Positions 26,028 to 36,898 are shown, counted from the first letter of the stretch. The stretch: DNA of 64,000 nucleotides from Pleomorphomonas sp. PLEO (GCF_041320595.1 NZ_CP166625.1:1933501-1997500), one strand, 5' to 3'. Notes: generated by a model from the sequence alone, not told the origin. Program-made: numbers and translations.

Positions 26028-26155
26028 TGTCCTGAGGTCCTCTGCCTGCGCAGAGGAAGACAGGAAAATTATATATATGAAACAGATATATAGCCGCTCG
26101 CAAGGGCCGCTATCAAGCTGTCTTCCTCTGCGCAGGCAGAGGATCTCAGGCAGGA
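26028..26155. repeat. REP-like palindrome pair
   Basis: Forward copy at 26038-26057 and reverse copy at 26124-26143, separated by a tract containing TATATATATG and ATATATAG. It lies between two convergent genes, the position expected for REP elements. Confidence 0.9.
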
Positions 26156-26182
26156 TATGACAAGGGGCGGATATAGCGCTCC

Positions 26183-27172
26183 TCAGGCGCAGCCCAAGCC
26201 CCGCTCCCCCGCCGCCTCGATCGCCTTGTGGATGAGGGTGAGCGCCGCGAGGGCGCCCTCGGGGCCGAAGGCGAGGGCTTGGCCGCCGGAGATGGCATCG
26301 ACGATGTTGCGGTAGAAATCATAGTGGCGGGCGGGCTCAAGCGGCACCTGCTCGCGCACCACCTTGCCGGCGCGTTCGGTGCGCAGCAGCGCCATCGGCG
26401 CCTCGCCCTTGGCCTGGGCGCTGTCATGGGGGATGATCAGCGATCCCATTTTGCCGTGGGCGATCATCACCGGCCCCGGCTCGCGGACGAAGGTGCTGGA
26501 GCGCAAGAGCACGCGATGGTCGGGGTAGCGGAAGCGGACGTCGAAGAAGTCGGTGGCGCCATTGGGCCGGCGCAGGGAATCCATGTCGGCGGTGACCGAC
26601 AGCGGCATGCCGAACAGGTTGATCATGCCGTCGACGAGGTGGATGCCGAGGTCGAACCAGGTGCCGGCGCCGGGCAGGTCGTCCTCCTTCCATTGCTTGT
26701 GGGTGACGTGGGCGCGGTAGCGGTCGTAGTGCCATTCCAGTTCGACCAGGTCGCCGAGATCGCCGCTGTCGAGGTGGCGCTTGAGTGTCAGGTAGTCGGC
26801 GTCGAGCCGGCGGTTGTGGAAGACGGCCAGCACGCGGCCGGTTTCCCGCGCCTGCCCGGTCAGGGCATGGGCGTCCTCCTCGGTGATGGTCATGGGCTTT
26901 TCCAGCACCACGTGCTTACCGGCGGCGAGCGCCGCGCTTGCCATGCGGAAATGCAACTGGTTGGGCGTGTTGACGACGACGAGCCCGATCTCGGGGTCGT
27001 CGAGGATCGCCTGGAAATCGTCAACGAACCTGACGCCCTCGGGTTCGCTGCCATCAGGCCCCGAGCGGCGCAGCAGGCTGGTGAGCCGCAGGCGCGGTTC
27101 GGCCTCGATCAGTGGCAGGTGAAACTCCCGGCCGGACATGCCCCAGGCGCACAAGGCAACGTTGATGGTCAT
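26183..27172 (-). CDS. Gfo/Idh/MocA-family oxidoreductase
   Basis: A 329-residue NAD(P)-dependent oxidoreductase. The Rossmann N-terminus (TINVALCAWGMSGREFHLPL), the conserved EKP signature (GKHVVLEKPMTITEEDA) and the C-terminal alpha/beta substrate domain (GAGTWFDLGIHLVDGMINLF) are all present. The dinucleotide motif is slightly unusual (AWGMSGREF instead of GxGxxG). Members oxidise sugars, inositol or related polyols in the cytoplasm; the substrate is not evident. No operon partner is seen. Confidence 0.85.
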   Translation of the reverse strand: MTINVALCAWGMSGREFHLPLIEAEPRLRLTSLLRRSGPDGSEPEGVRFVDDFQAILDDPEIGLVVVNTPNQLHFRMASAALAAGKHVVLEKPMTITEEDAHALTGQARETGRVLAVFHNRRLDADYLTLKRHLDSGDLGDLVELEWHYDRYRAHVTHKQWKEDDLPGAGTWFDLGIHLVDGMINLFGMPLSVTADMDSLRRPNGATDFFDVRFRYPDHRVLLRSSTFVREPGPVMIAHGKMGSLIIPHDSAQAKGEAPMALLRTERAGKVVREQVPLEPARHYDFYRNIVDAISGGQALAFGPEGALAALTLIHKAIEAAGERGLGCA

Positions 27173-27499
27173 GACTGTTCCTGTTCGCTGAGCTTTGAAT
27201 GGCCAGTATGTTCGCTTCCGTCCTGATCGGCCAGACAGTGCCGCCTTGCCAGAGGTGCTTTTCCCGAACTCTGTCTGGTCAAGCCAGCAAGGGCCTTTTC
27301 GCCAGCCTCACGCGGAGCGGCGGAGAGGGCGCTAAAGTCAGCGGCGTAAAGTGTAACGCGGTTCGATCGCCGCGAGGCCGGTTGCTTGGTCTTTTCATCC
27401 CTCGCGCTGTCGCCCCAGCGCAATGAGTCCGTATAAATGTCATCGCAATGACAGTGTTGATTGCTCAATACTATTTGCCTCTGTGAAGAACGTGGGATG

Positions 27500-27514
27500 T
27501 TAACATTCAATTAA
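27500..27514 (+). promoter_or_regulatory. CtrA-type binding box upstream of chemoreceptor
   Basis: TTAA-CATTCAA-TTAA matches the alphaproteobacterial CtrA consensus TTAA-N7-TTAA, 82 bases before the receptor start. The remaining sequence between 27173 and 27595 shows no gene. Control of motility genes by CtrA is known in this class; binding here is inferred. Confidence 0.5.
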
Positions 27515-27595
27515 CCATGATGTAGGGAACTATCGCCAGATGAGCTGCATCCTGCCGGTTGGTTAAAAGCGGTATGGGCCTTGGAGGGCGACACC

Positions 27596-29293
27596 GTGTC
27601 TTTTACAAATCTTTCACTCATGGCCAAGGTGGTCAGCCTGCTGACGCTGCTCGGCGTGGGCGCTTTGCTCGGCGCTGGCTACGCCGGCTACAACATGATC
27701 AAGATCGACTCAGACTACAGTAATCTGATCGCCGGTCCGATGGATGCCTCGGTGAGCATGGTGCGCGCCTCCCGAAGGATTTCCGAAGTCAAAGCGACCA
27801 TGTACTGGAACGCGGCTGCGACCTCGGATGAGGAAAACGCCGCCGCTGTGAAAGCCAGGGATGAGGCGCAGACCAGTTTCGGCAAGTACATCGACGAGGC
27901 GTCGACCAACGCCTCCGCCGAGTTCAAGAGTGGTATCGAGGACTACCGTAATTCCTTCCAATCGGCGATGAGCGGGATCTGTGGCGACGTCGCGAAGATG
28001 TCGAACTCCACCGATCCGGCTGAGAACGCCAAGGCGCTCGGCAAACTCAATACCGAATGCCGGCCGCTTCTCGATTCGATCCAGGACAAAGCCACCAAGC
28101 TCAACAATGCCATCCTGGCGGATGCGACCGCGCGAAACGACCGGAACACCGCCGCTTCCTGGTCGTCGGTCTGGACGACCCTCACCGTCATCGGCTTTAT
28201 CGTCGTCGCGGTGATCGGCCTTGCTGTGTGGCTGTTGCGCAGCGGCGTGACCGCGCCGATCGCCACGCTGATCGAGGCCATGAAGTCGATGCAGGCGGGC
28301 CACTATGACCTGACCATCCACGGTATCGAGCGCAAGGACGAAGTCGGCGCCATCGCCGGTGGCCTCGAAGCCTTCCGCGCCAGCCTGATCGACGCCGAAA
28401 CCGCTCGCAAGGCGCAGGAAGCCGCCAAAGCGGCCGACGACGCGGCCGTTCGCAAGCGGGCCGGGCTGGCCGAGCATTTCGTCAAGCGCATGGAAGATTT
28501 GGCCACAGGCTTCGGCAAATCGTCGGGCGAAGTGGCGGACGCCGCCAAGAACCTTTCGGCCACCGCCGAGGAGACGGCGCGCCAGGCGCAGGCCGTGGCC
28601 GGCGCCGCCGAGGAAGCCGCTGCCAACGTGCAAACCGTTGCCGCCGGAGCCGAGGAATTGTCGGCCTCCATCCAGGAGATCTCCAAGCAGGTGACCCAGT
28701 CGTCGGCGATCGCTCGCGATGCGGCCAGCGAAGCGGAAACCAGTTCGCAGAACGTCCAGACGCTATCGCAAGCCGCCCAGCAGATCGGCGAGGTGGTGAC
28801 GCTGATCTCCAACATCGCCGCCCAGACCAACCTTCTGGCGCTGAACGCCACCATCGAGGCGGCCCGCGCCGGCGATGCCGGCAAGGGCTTTGCCGTGGTG
28901 GCCGCCGAGGTCAAGCAGTTGGCCGACCAGACCGCCAAGGCCACCGACCAGATCGGCCGCAAGATCGGCGAGATCCAGGCGGCGACCGGCAGCACCGTCG
29001 ATGCCATCTCGCGCATCGTGCGCACCGTCACCAACATCCAGAGTTCGTCGGCGGCGATCGCCAGCGCGGTCGAGGAACAGGGGGCGGCGACCGGCGAAAT
29101 CGCCCGCAACACCCAGCTGGCGGCAGCCGGCACCACCGACGTGACCAACAACATCTCCGGCGTCAGCACCGCCGCCGAGATGACCGGCGCCGCCTCGACC
29201 CAGCTGATGACACTATCGGACCGGCTGAATGGCCAGTCCTCCACCCTTCAAAAGGAAGTCTCGGAGTTCGTGACCTCGCTGCGGGCGGCCTGA
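27596..29293 (+). CDS. Methyl-accepting chemotaxis protein
   Basis: A 565-residue chemoreceptor starting at a GTG preceded by GGAGGG; an in-frame TTG lies 15 bases earlier. Transmembrane segment 1 is near residues 12-32. A periplasmic four-helix-bundle type sensor follows (about 33-195), then transmembrane segment 2 (about 198-220), a HAMP domain ([20 protein letters not shown]) and a long cytoplasmic coiled coil with the signalling tip [40 protein letters not shown]. The ligand is unknown. It signals through CheA/CheW encoded elsewhere. A CtrA-type box lies upstream and an intrinsic terminator follows. Confidence 0.95.
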   Translation: MSFTNLSLMAKVVSLLTLLGVGALLGAGYAGYNMIKIDSDYSNLIAGPMDASVSMVRASRRISEVKATMYWNAAATSDEENAAAVKARDEAQTSFGKYIDEASTNASAEFKSGIEDYRNSFQSAMSGICGDVAKMSNSTDPAENAKALGKLNTECRPLLDSIQDKATKLNNAILADATARNDRNTAASWSSVWTTLTVIGFIVVAVIGLAVWLLRSGVTAPIATLIEAMKSMQAGHYDLTIHGIERKDEVGAIAGGLEAFRASLIDAETARKAQEAAKAADDAAVRKRAGLAEHFVKRMEDLATGFGKSSGEVADAAKNLSATAEETARQAQAVAGAAEEAAANVQTVAAGAEELSASIQEISKQVTQSSAIARDAASEAETSSQNVQTLSQAAQQIGEVVTLISNIAAQTNLLALNATIEAARAGDAGKGFAVVAAEVKQLADQTAKATDQIGRKIGEIQAATGSTVDAISRIVRTVTNIQSSSAAIASAVEEQGAATGEIARNTQLAAAGTTDVTNNISGVSTAAEMTGAASTQLMTLSDRLNGQSSTLQKEVSEFVTSLRAA

Positions 29294-29317
29294 CATAGGC
29301 TTGGACAAGAAACGCGG

Positions 29318-29342
29318 CGGGCGCCCTTGTGGCGCCCGTTTG
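29318..29342 (+). terminator. Terminator after chemoreceptor gene
   Basis: CGGGCGCC/GGCGCCCG stem with a 5-nt loop, followed by TTTGCCATTTTG. Confidence 0.7.
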
Positions 29343-29398
29343 CCATTTTGAATCGGCCAATGAGTAGACGGGGCGGTGGAGGGCAAGCAGTCCAGGCT

Positions 29399-29965
29399 CT
29401 ACAGCCCCCATTTCGGCCCGCCCTCCGACAGCTCGAATGGCACGGGATCGCCAGCGACTTCGACGGTGGGGCCGCCGAGGGTGTTCCAGCGGAACAGGTT
29501 GAGATGCCAGCCGCCGGGTATGCCGCGTGAGCGGTCGATGATGCCGTCGGCGCCGGCTTGGCGCGCCAGATCGGCGTTGCGCCAGGACGGTGGCTCGCGC
29601 CCCTCGGTGAGCGCCGCGCGCCAGGACTGGTTCGACTGGTCGCGGTCGATGCCGAGCGCCGCGCAGGCGTCAATATCGTGCTGGTCGAGCACCTGTGCCT
29701 CGGTGATCACAAGCGGCACGACGACGCGCGGCCGGCCGTCCTCGCGCATGTAGCCGGATATGGCGATGACCGCCCATTCCGGCTTGGCGCTGGTGTAGAG
29801 GGTGGGCTGACCGAGGCGGTGATAACGGCCGGCGCTGGTCGGCCCCGGCGGATCGAGCACGTGGTCGATCCGGTCGGCGAGTACCGAACGGAAGAAACGG
29901 CCGGAGATGGTCCGGAAGGGGCTGTGGGGCACTGTGCACTCGCCGGCTGATGGGGTGGGCGCCAT
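29399..29965 (-). CDS. RES-domain protein (NAD+ phosphorylase-like)
   Basis: A 188-residue protein with the RES core: FRSVLADRIDHVLDPPGPTS, AGRYHRLGQPTLYTSAKPEW, and a C-terminal GADGIIDRSRGIPGGWHLNL. RES toxins degrade NAD+ and are normally preceded by a Xre/DUF2384 antitoxin gene. None is present here: upstream (above 29965) is a repeat-rich gap. It may be an orphan toxin, a tamed homologue, or controlled by a distant antitoxin. A convergent chemoreceptor gene lies downstream. Confidence 0.75.
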   Translation of the reverse strand: MAPTPSAGECTVPHSPFRTISGRFFRSVLADRIDHVLDPPGPTSAGRYHRLGQPTLYTSAKPEWAVIAISGYMREDGRPRVVVPLVITEAQVLDQHDIDACAALGIDRDQSNQSWRAALTEGREPPSWRNADLARQAGADGIIDRSRGIPGGWHLNLFRWNTLGGPTVEVAGDPVPFELSEGGPKWGL

Positions 29966-30119
29966 AGTCCCGGCAATGTGTGACCGAACGTTGACATGCG
30001 CCGCCCCTGATTATTGCGGGTGCGGAAAGCAACTCACACATCAAACCGCCCGCCTGGACCGGCGAGCGGTTTCACGTTGTTGAGCGCTGGCCGAAGGGCG
30101 CCCGATATCGGCCGGGTGC

Positions 30120-30425
30120 TCCGTTCTGCCCGAGGTCCCACGCCTTCGCAGAGGAGGACAGCTTGATGGGGGCCTCCGGCGCCTGATACGTCCCTCCGCG
30201 CCCTCTCGTCCCGAGATCCTCTGCCTTCGCAGAGGAGGACAGCTTGATGGGGGCCTCCGGCGCCTGATACGTCCTTCCGCGCCCTCTCGTCCCGAGATCC
30301 TCTTTCTCACGTAGAGAAGGACAGCTTGATGGAAACGGGCGCAAGGCGAAGGGCGACGCGCTAACCATCTGTTCGCCCTATATAAAACTGTCCTCCTCTG
30401 CGTAGGCAGAGGATCTCAGGCAGAA
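30120..30425. repeat. REP-like palindromes with 81-bp tandem duplication
   Basis: Three forward copies, of which only the middle one has full arms (30217-30236), and one reverse copy (30394-30413). The first two forward copies are part of an 81-82 bp unit (GCTTGATGGGGGCCTCCGGC at its start) repeated at 30161, 30242 and, partly, 30324. The third forward copy has a longer loop like those at 23184 and 45015. No gene is seen in 29966-30540. Confidence 0.85.
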
Positions 30426-30540
30426 TAAAGCGAGCGGCCTATATAGGGCGCTTCCGTGGGGGGAGCGAGGCGGTGTTCCACCGTCTTGTGTCAGAGCGTT
30501 GCCCACCACCGGCGAAGAAGTAAGCCAGTCTTAAAACAAG

Positions 30541-30570
30541 CCGCCCGCCGAGTGATCGGCGGGCGGTTTT
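30541..30570. terminator. Bidirectional terminator-like hairpin
   Basis: Perfect 10-bp stem CCGCCCGCCG/CGGCGGGCGG with a 6-nt loop, flanked by TTTT on the right and, on the reverse strand, by CTTGTTTT. It ends the hydrolase transcript. A closely similar hairpin follows the Old Yellow Enzyme gene at 36858-36882. Confidence 0.75.
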
Positions 30571-30596
30571 GCTGTGGGGTGGTCGGCTCTCAGACG

Positions 30597-31572
<976 letters not shown>

Positions 31573-32112
31573 GGTGTCTCACTCCCAACCTATTGTTTTT
31601 ATTGGCTATAATTTGCCCGCATCCAACCCTGAACATTTCGCGGATCGATGATGCGGCGTCCTCACCTCCGGCACGGCAGACCGTCATCCTCCAAAAGCAA
31701 AATCGCATGCTCCCCCCGAGCCGGACCCTGCTGGCCAGACGGTCACCGCGCCAGCGACAACAAAGGATGGCGTTGCGAACCGTTCAAGAATGTGCCTCCG
31801 CTCATTCGGCAATCACAATCCAACCGCGCCGAGTCCGCAAGCCATCACAGGTCTTTTCGGTAATTTTACGGAGTCAGAATATACCAATGTCGGGCGCCCC
31901 AAAACGCCCTGATGCCGGTTTGCCGTGTTGGAAATTGCCGCGCATCGAGGGAAGGGGGCGACGACGTAGCCCATTGGGCGAAGGCGGGCGGGTTCAGCTA
32001 TGAAGTATGTCTATAAATTAGGTATTCATTCTGGACTCAATGAATTCATTGTGTCTCTACCGCTGCCAGCATTGTGATAAATCATAGTCTACAGCAATCC
32101 ATGAGGTGCACT
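31573..32112. other. 540-base stretch without recognisable gene
   Basis: Short open frames occur but show no family features. The part around 31850-31960 (TTTACGGAGTCAGAATAT, then GGGCGCCCCAAAACGCCC) may form a small hairpin. 31990-32100 is AT-rich and probably holds the promoter of the following GST gene. Confidence 0.4.
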
Positions 32113-32757
32113 ATGCTTAAGATTTGGGGGCGCAGCAATTCTCTAAATGTTCAGAAAGTGCTCTGGTTTGCGACTGAGTTAGGCGTTGCCTATGAAACCA
32201 TTCCCGCTGGTGGCAAATATGGAGGCCTCGATACGCCTGAATTTCTATCCATGAATCCGCATGGACATGTGCCGGTGCTTGACGATCAAGGAACTGTGGT
32301 TTGGGAATCCCACTCTATTCTTCGCTATCTTGCGGCAAAATACGGCAAGAGCAAATTCTGGCCTGAGGATGCGGGTGAAAGATCGCTTGCCGATCGTTGG
32401 ATGGATTGGGCGCAGACCAGCTTGCAGCCAGATTTTATGGGCGTGTTCTGGGGCTTTTATCGTACGCCGGAGCCACAAAGAGACTGGCCTATGATCCGCC
32501 AGAAGATGGCGGGGTGTGCGCAGCACTTTAAGCTTCTCGACCGTTGGCTTGAAGGCCATGCGTATATTCTGGGAGACGATCTAAGTCTTGCCGATATACC
32601 GGCTGGTTCTATGCTCTATCGCTACTTTGAGATGGGAATCGAGTATCCATCGATGCCAAATGTAATGTCCTGGTATCAAAATTTGGAAAGGCTTCCAGCT
32701 TATCGCGAGAACATTATGACTTCTTTTGAGGATTTGCGTGGACGAATTACCTACTAG
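32113..32757 (+). CDS. Glutathione S-transferase
   Basis: A 214-residue cytosolic GST. The ATG at 32113 (GAGGTG upstream) gives the expected start MLKIWGRSNSLNVQKVLW; an upstream ATG would add a non-homologous extension. The thioredoxin-like domain has the glutathione-binding NPHGHVPVLDD and VVWESHSILRYLAAKYG, followed by a helical C-terminal domain (LEGHAYILGDDLSLADIPAG). It should conjugate or reduce electrophiles with glutathione. Its GC content is lower than that of most neighbours. It is monocistronic. Confidence 0.9.
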   Translation: MLKIWGRSNSLNVQKVLWFATELGVAYETIPAGGKYGGLDTPEFLSMNPHGHVPVLDDQGTVVWESHSILRYLAAKYGKSKFWPEDAGERSLADRWMDWAQTSLQPDFMGVFWGFYRTPEPQRDWPMIRQKMAGCAQHFKLLDRWLEGHAYILGDDLSLADIPAGSMLYRYFEMGIEYPSMPNVMSWYQNLERLPAYRENIMTSFEDLRGRITY

Positions 32758-33067
32758 ATTTGAGTACTGAACAAAATTGAAATTGAGAATGATATGGCTA
32801 GGTAAGATTATGGGCGCATCATGCCGCCTTTTGCTGAGCCGTCATTAGAAATACATATGATACAACGCGTTCCAAGTTCCCATTTTCACCATCCTTGCTC
32901 CGCCAACTCTTCCTCGCATTTCATTGATATTGCGTAATTCTTCAGGAACAAAGGCTGTCATCCGCAGGTTATCAAGCTGTGCTTGCTCAAGGCTGCACGC
33001 GGTCTTTGTTGCCACTCAGTGGATTTTTTGACCGATATCACGCCGTTCGCTCTCCCAGGAGGAGAAC
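32758..33067. other. 310-base non-coding stretch
   Basis: AT-rich spacer between the GST gene and a small secreted protein; no gene, RNA or repeat was recognised. Confidence 0.4.
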
Positions 33068-33478
33068 ATGGGTCCGACAACATTCAAATTGCTTGTTTGC
33101 TTATTCATTCTAGGCGGGCCCACGATTGCTCAAGCCGCCTGCCTGACATCCGTCAGCGAGATCAAAGCCAATGGCATAAAAGCCAGTTGGCAGGAGACGA
33201 CCGAGAATGATGGAAAGCCACTGACCATTGTCATCACGGACGGCGCCAACGGTCTGGTCTACTCAGCCACCAAAGCCGGTAAACTATGGCTGACCGGGGA
33301 AGCATCCGTCTGTCGTTCTGGAAACGAGACAAAGATCACCTTGGACAAGACCAAAGCCACGGGCAATGTCCCGATGCTGGCGAGGATGGCGCTGCCCTCC
33401 ACGCAGTCGGCCTACATTGTTGACGACCAGATCAAACTGGAAGGCGCCGCATGGGGTGGAACTTTCGTTGGCCGTTAA
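33068..33478 (+). CDS. Small secreted protein, unknown
   Basis: A 136-residue protein with AGGAGGAG upstream of its ATG and a clear signal peptide (FKLLVCLFILGGPTIAQAA, cleavage after AQA). The mature ~113 residues contain two cysteines (ACLTS, ASVCRSG) that may form a disulfide and read as beta-rich. The family is not recognised. It is probably periplasmic or extracellular. Confidence 0.7.
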   Translation: MGPTTFKLLVCLFILGGPTIAQAACLTSVSEIKANGIKASWQETTENDGKPLTIVITDGANGLVYSATKAGKLWLTGEASVCRSGNETKITLDKTKATGNVPMLARMALPSTQSAYIVDDQIKLEGAAWGGTFVGR

Positions 33479-33574
33479 TCGCAGGCGGTGCCGCGTGGCA
33501 TCGCCGGGAGATCGACGGGCGGTTTTGCCTTTCAGCTCGGGCTGAAGGGCGCCTGATAGGGGCACCTGCGTCCT

Positions 33575-34300
33575 CTCGTCCTGAGATCCTCTGCCTTCGC
33601 AGAGGAGGACAATTTATATAGAGGTGACAATCGGTTAGGTGGTGCTCTGCTTTTCAGGCCGCTGGGTGGAGAGGGCGCGCGATATCGGCGGGGTGCCTCA
33701 TCCAGCCCGAGGTTTCCTGCCTTCGCAGAGGAGGCCAGCTTGATATATAGGGATCACAGCTTGATCGGGTGGGCGCTAAGCTATCCATTTGTTCTAATTA
33801 TATAAAATGTCAATCCTCTGCGCAGGCAGAGGACCTCAGGCAGAATAAAGCGAGCAGCTTATATAGGGCGCTTCTGTTGGCGGGCGAGTGGGTGTGCCCG
33901 CCGGGAGATCGACGGGCGGCTTTGCATTTCAGCTCGGGTTGGAAGGCGCCTGATAGGGCCGTCGCGCTTTCTCGTCCCGAGGTCCCCGCCTGCGCAGAGG
34001 AGGACAGCTTGATATATAGGGATCACAGCTTGATCGGGTGGGCGCTAATCTATCCACTTGTTCTAATTATATAAAATGTCATCCTCTGCGCAGGCGGAGG
34101 ATCTCAGGCAGAATAAAGCGAGCAGCTTATATAGGGCGCTTCTGTTGGCGGGCGAGTGGGTGTCCCGCCGGGAGATCGACGGGCGGCTTTGCCTTTCAGC
34201 GCGGGTTGGATGGCGCCTGATAGGGGCCCCTGCGTCCTCTCGTCCCGAGGTTTCCTGCCTTCGCAGAGGAGGCCAGCTTGATATATAGGGATCACAGCTT
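33575..34300. repeat. REP-like palindromes in larger tandem units
   Basis: Six copies: forward at 33587-33606, about 33711-33735 (degenerate), about 33985-34003 (shortened) and about 34250-34272 (degenerate); reverse at 33814-33833 and 34082-34101. They sit in repeated ~270-bp units that share the strings GATCGGGTGGGCGCTAAG and TTCTAATTATATAAAATGTC. A third unit, starting at 34302, is interrupted by the IS256 element and continues at 35702. Confidence 0.85.
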
Positions 34301-34320
34301 GATCGGGTGGGCGCTAAGCT

Positions 34321-35692
34321 AGATGCCGTCCATAGTCGTGGTGTAGGTCCTGAGTGAGGTGGTCACCGGCAATGTTCGGTAGGGTCTGGTTGCTAACTCC
34401 AACTCCAGACCGAAGAGACCACCGATGACCAAGGACATGATGAACTTCCGCGACCTCGTGGAACAAGCCCCTGACGCCGACATTCTGCGCGAGATGATAG
34501 GCTTTGCCGCCGAACGGCTGATGGAGTTGGAGGTCGGCACCGTGACGGGCGCCGGCTATGGAGAGAAGGATCCGTCACGCCGCGTCCAGCGCAACGGCTA
34601 CCGCGAGCGTGATTGGGAGACGAGGGCTGGCACGGTCGAGCTCCGTATCCCCAAGCTGCGCAAAGGCAGCTATTTCCCAGGCTTTCTCGAACCTCGCCGC
34701 ATGGCTGAGAAGGCGCTGACGGCCGTCATCCAGGAAGCCTACATTCAGGGGATCTCTACACGCTCGGTCGATGATCTGGTCAAGGCCATGGGCATGTCCG
34801 GCATCTCCAAGAGCCAGGTGTCGAGATTGTGCGAAGAGATCGACGACAAGGTGAAGGCCTTCCTCGATCGACCGATTGAAGGCGACTGGCCTTACCTGTG
34901 GATCGACGCCACCTACCTCAAGGTTCGCCGAGGTGGGCGTATCGTCTCGGTGGCCGTCATCATCGCCATCGGCGTTAACACCGATGGCCGGCGCGAGGTT
35001 CTGGGGCTGGAGATCGGCACTTCCGAGGCAGAACCGATCTGGACCGAGTTCCTGCGCAAGCTGACCCGACGTGGATTGCGGGGCGTCAAGCTGGTCATCT
35101 CCGACGCCCACGAAGGCATCAAGGCGGCCGTCTCCAAGGTGCTCAGCGCCACCTGGCAACGCTGCCGAGTCCACTTCATGCGCAACGTGCTGGCCCATGC
35201 CGGCAGGAGCGGTCGCCGCGTCGTCTCTGCCTTCATCGCCACGGCCTTTGCTCAGGAGACCGCCGAGGCCGCCAGTACCCAATGGCGTGCCGTTGCCGAC
35301 CAGATCCGTCCCAAAGTCCCGAAACTGGCCACGATCATGGATGACGCCGAAGAGGATGTGCTGGCCTACATGACCTTTCCGAAAGAACACCGGGCGAAGC
35401 TGCATAGCACCAACCCGATCGAGCGGCTAAACGGCGAGATCAAGCGACGCACCGAAGTGGTTGGCATCTTCCCAAATGACGAAGCGATCGTTCGTCTCGT
35501 CGGGGCCTTGCTGCTGGAACAAAACGACGAATGGGCCGTCCTACGCGCTAGATACATGACGCTGGAAACCATCGCGCAGATGGGCAATGATCCCTTCGTC
35601 AGCTTGCCGGCAGTGACAAACTGATCAAGCAGGCCCGAGCCGAACTTAACGGTGACCAGCAGCGCCAGCTACACCACGCCAAGGGACACGAT
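34321..35692 (+). mobile_element. IS256-family insertion sequence
   Basis: A 1372-bp element flanked by the 9-bp direct repeat CGCTAAGCT (34312-34320 and 35693-35701), matching the 8-9 bp duplications of this family. The uninterrupted site exists at 33774-33782 in a neighbouring repeat unit. Imperfect inverted ends include GTCGTGGTGTAG on the left and its partner CTACACCACGCC on the right. It appears intact. Confidence 0.9.
34425..35624 (+). CDS. IS256-family transposase
   Basis: A 399-residue mutator-type transposase of full length. The DDE triad is visible as Asp in [14 protein letters not shown], Asp in [16 protein letters not shown] and Glu in [15 protein letters not shown]. The CxxH element [13 protein letters not shown], typical of the family, lies between the last two. 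It should catalyse copy-out transposition of the surrounding element. No frameshift is seen. Confidence 0.95.
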   Translation: MTKDMMNFRDLVEQAPDADILREMIGFAAERLMELEVGTVTGAGYGEKDPSRRVQRNGYRERDWETRAGTVELRIPKLRKGSYFPGFLEPRRMAEKALTAVIQEAYIQGISTRSVDDLVKAMGMSGISKSQVSRLCEEIDDKVKAFLDRPIEGDWPYLWIDATYLKVRRGGRIVSVAVIIAIGVNTDGRREVLGLEIGTSEAEPIWTEFLRKLTRRGLRGVKLVISDAHEGIKAAVSKVLSATWQRCRVHFMRNVLAHAGRSGRRVVSAFIATAFAQETAEAASTQWRAVADQIRPKVPKLATIMDDAEEDVLAYMTFPKEHRAKLHSTNPIERLNGEIKRRTEVVGIFPNDEAIVRLVGALLLEQNDEWAVLRARYMTLETIAQMGNDPFVSLPAVTN

Positions 35693-35701
35693 CGCTAAGC
35701 T

Positions 35702-35912
35702 ATCCATTTGTTCTAATTATATAAAATGTCAATCCTCTGCGCAGGCAGAGGACCTCAGGCAGAATAAAGCGAGCAGCTTATATAGGGCGCTTCTGTTGGC
35801 GGGCGAGTGGGTGTGCCCGCCGGGAGACCCGACGGGCGGTTTTGCATTTCAGCTCGGGTTGGAAGGCGCCTGATAGTGCCGTCGCGCTTTCTCGTCCTGA
35901 GGTCCCCGCCTT
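35702..35912. repeat. REP-like repeat unit, right part after IS256
   Basis: Continuation of the unit interrupted by the IS: a reverse copy at 35733-35752 and the start of a forward copy near 35897-35912 (CTGAGGTCCCCGCCTTC) that breaks off into a GNAT gene remnant. Confidence 0.8.
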
Positions 35913-35913
35913 C

Positions 35914-36040
35914 ACGAACCCATCGGCTTCTACGCGGCGCAGAACTTCCGGCTTGAGGGCGCGCGCCATTTCGAGCTGGAGGAGGGGCGCATGAGACCTT
36001 TATCCTCTGGCGCGAGGTCATGCCCGCGGGGGAGTGCTGA
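35914..36040 (+). pseudogene. C-terminal remnant of a GNAT acetyltransferase
   Basis: The translation EPIGFYAAQNFRLEGARHFE followed, after a one-base frameshift near 35988, by ETFILWREVMPAGEC and a stop matches the last ~40 residues of GNAT proteins, including the one at 25427. It is too diverged from that gene to be a recent copy. The upstream part is missing and replaced by a REP-like repeat. Confidence 0.7.
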
Positions 36041-36057
36041 TGGAAAGGCTGGCCGAG

Positions 36058-36678
36058 CTAAGCGGACTTGGCTCCGTGGCACTGTTTGAATTTCTTGCCG
36101 CTTCCGCAGAAACAAGGATCGTTGCGCGAGGTGTAGCGCATTGAGACTTCAATAGAGAGCTGCACGTGCCTCTGCCCGATGAAAGACAGAGGCTGTCTGA
36201 GCGCGGGCGGAACGTGAGCCGCGGCGACGCCCGGGATCATGTTCATCAGACGCGTTTTTTCCGCCGCAACCTTGAACAGCTCGATAATCAGCGGGTCGTT
36301 GGTGTGGGCTTTGCGGATGTTGTCGCGCCGAACGCCTGGGTTTGCCGCGTTGTAGGTGGCGGTTTCATCGGGCAGGAAAAGCCGGTGGCTTTCGCCATCA
36401 AGGGAAGGCGTGACGTCAACCCAGGCGGCTCCGTTTCCCGGATCGTAAACCGCGTGATGCTCGGCCTCTATATAGGCGCCCGGCCAGTTCCCGATTGACC
36501 AGCCGACGCGCATTTGCCCACCAAACCGGTCGATCTGCTTCTGGACATTCACAAAGCAGTCCTTCGGCGTGCAATCTTCCTTGGGGGCGATCTTCACAAA
36601 GACAGGGGCGGAGGGCGAAATTGCCCGGCAGAACGCTTGAACATCAGCGTGCTCCGGATTGGCTGTTTTCATCGACAT
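36058..36678 (-). CDS. SEC-C motif protein
   Basis: A 206-residue protein whose last 22 residues form a SEC-C zinc-binding motif (NDPCFCGSGKKFKQCHG), as found at the end of SecA and of many stand-alone proteins. The N-terminal ~150 residues (FVKIAPKEDCTPKDCFVNVQ, VGWSIGNWPGAYIEAEHHAV) are not recognised as an enzyme family. It is monocistronic, in the same direction as the upstream Old Yellow Enzyme gene but separated by a terminator. The function is unknown. Confidence 0.7.
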   Translation of the reverse strand: MSMKTANPEHADVQAFCRAISPSAPVFVKIAPKEDCTPKDCFVNVQKQIDRFGGQMRVGWSIGNWPGAYIEAEHHAVYDPGNGAAWVDVTPSLDGESHRLFLPDETATYNAANPGVRRDNIRKAHTNDPLIIELFKVAAEKTRLMNMIPGVAAAHVPPALRQPLSFIGQRHVQLSIEVSMRYTSRNDPCFCGSGKKFKQCHGAKSA

Positions 36679-36857
36679 GGCTCACCCCGTTTCGTGTAAC
36701 TCGGCTCTGTCGGGAGCAAGAGACGACCTACCACAAGACGGCCCTCGCAGAGGAGCGCCGCATCGTCCTTTTATGCAAAAACGCGATCAACTGTCATTGA
36801 CCACGAACTGAAAGAGGCGAGGGGCCTCTCTGCATGGTGTCCGCCTGACAAAACAAA

Positions 36858-36882
36858 CCGCCCGTCGAGGTTCGGCGGGCGG
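36858..36882 (-). terminator. Terminator of Old Yellow Enzyme gene
   Basis: CCGCCCG/CGGGCGG stem of seven pairs (extendable with one mismatch). On the reverse strand it is followed by TTTGTTTTGTC. It is closely related to the hairpin at 30541. Confidence 0.6.
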
Positions 36883-36898
36883 CGTTGTTCGAATCGCT

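Noticed and set aside
27169-27510. Reverse-strand frame of 113 codons upstream of the chemoreceptor
   Set aside because: Overlaps the start of the oxidoreductase gene, has no recognisable content and covers the CtrA-type box.
31850-31990. Possible small RNA upstream of the GST gene
   Set aside because: Only a weak hairpin and no promoter or terminator pair could be defined.
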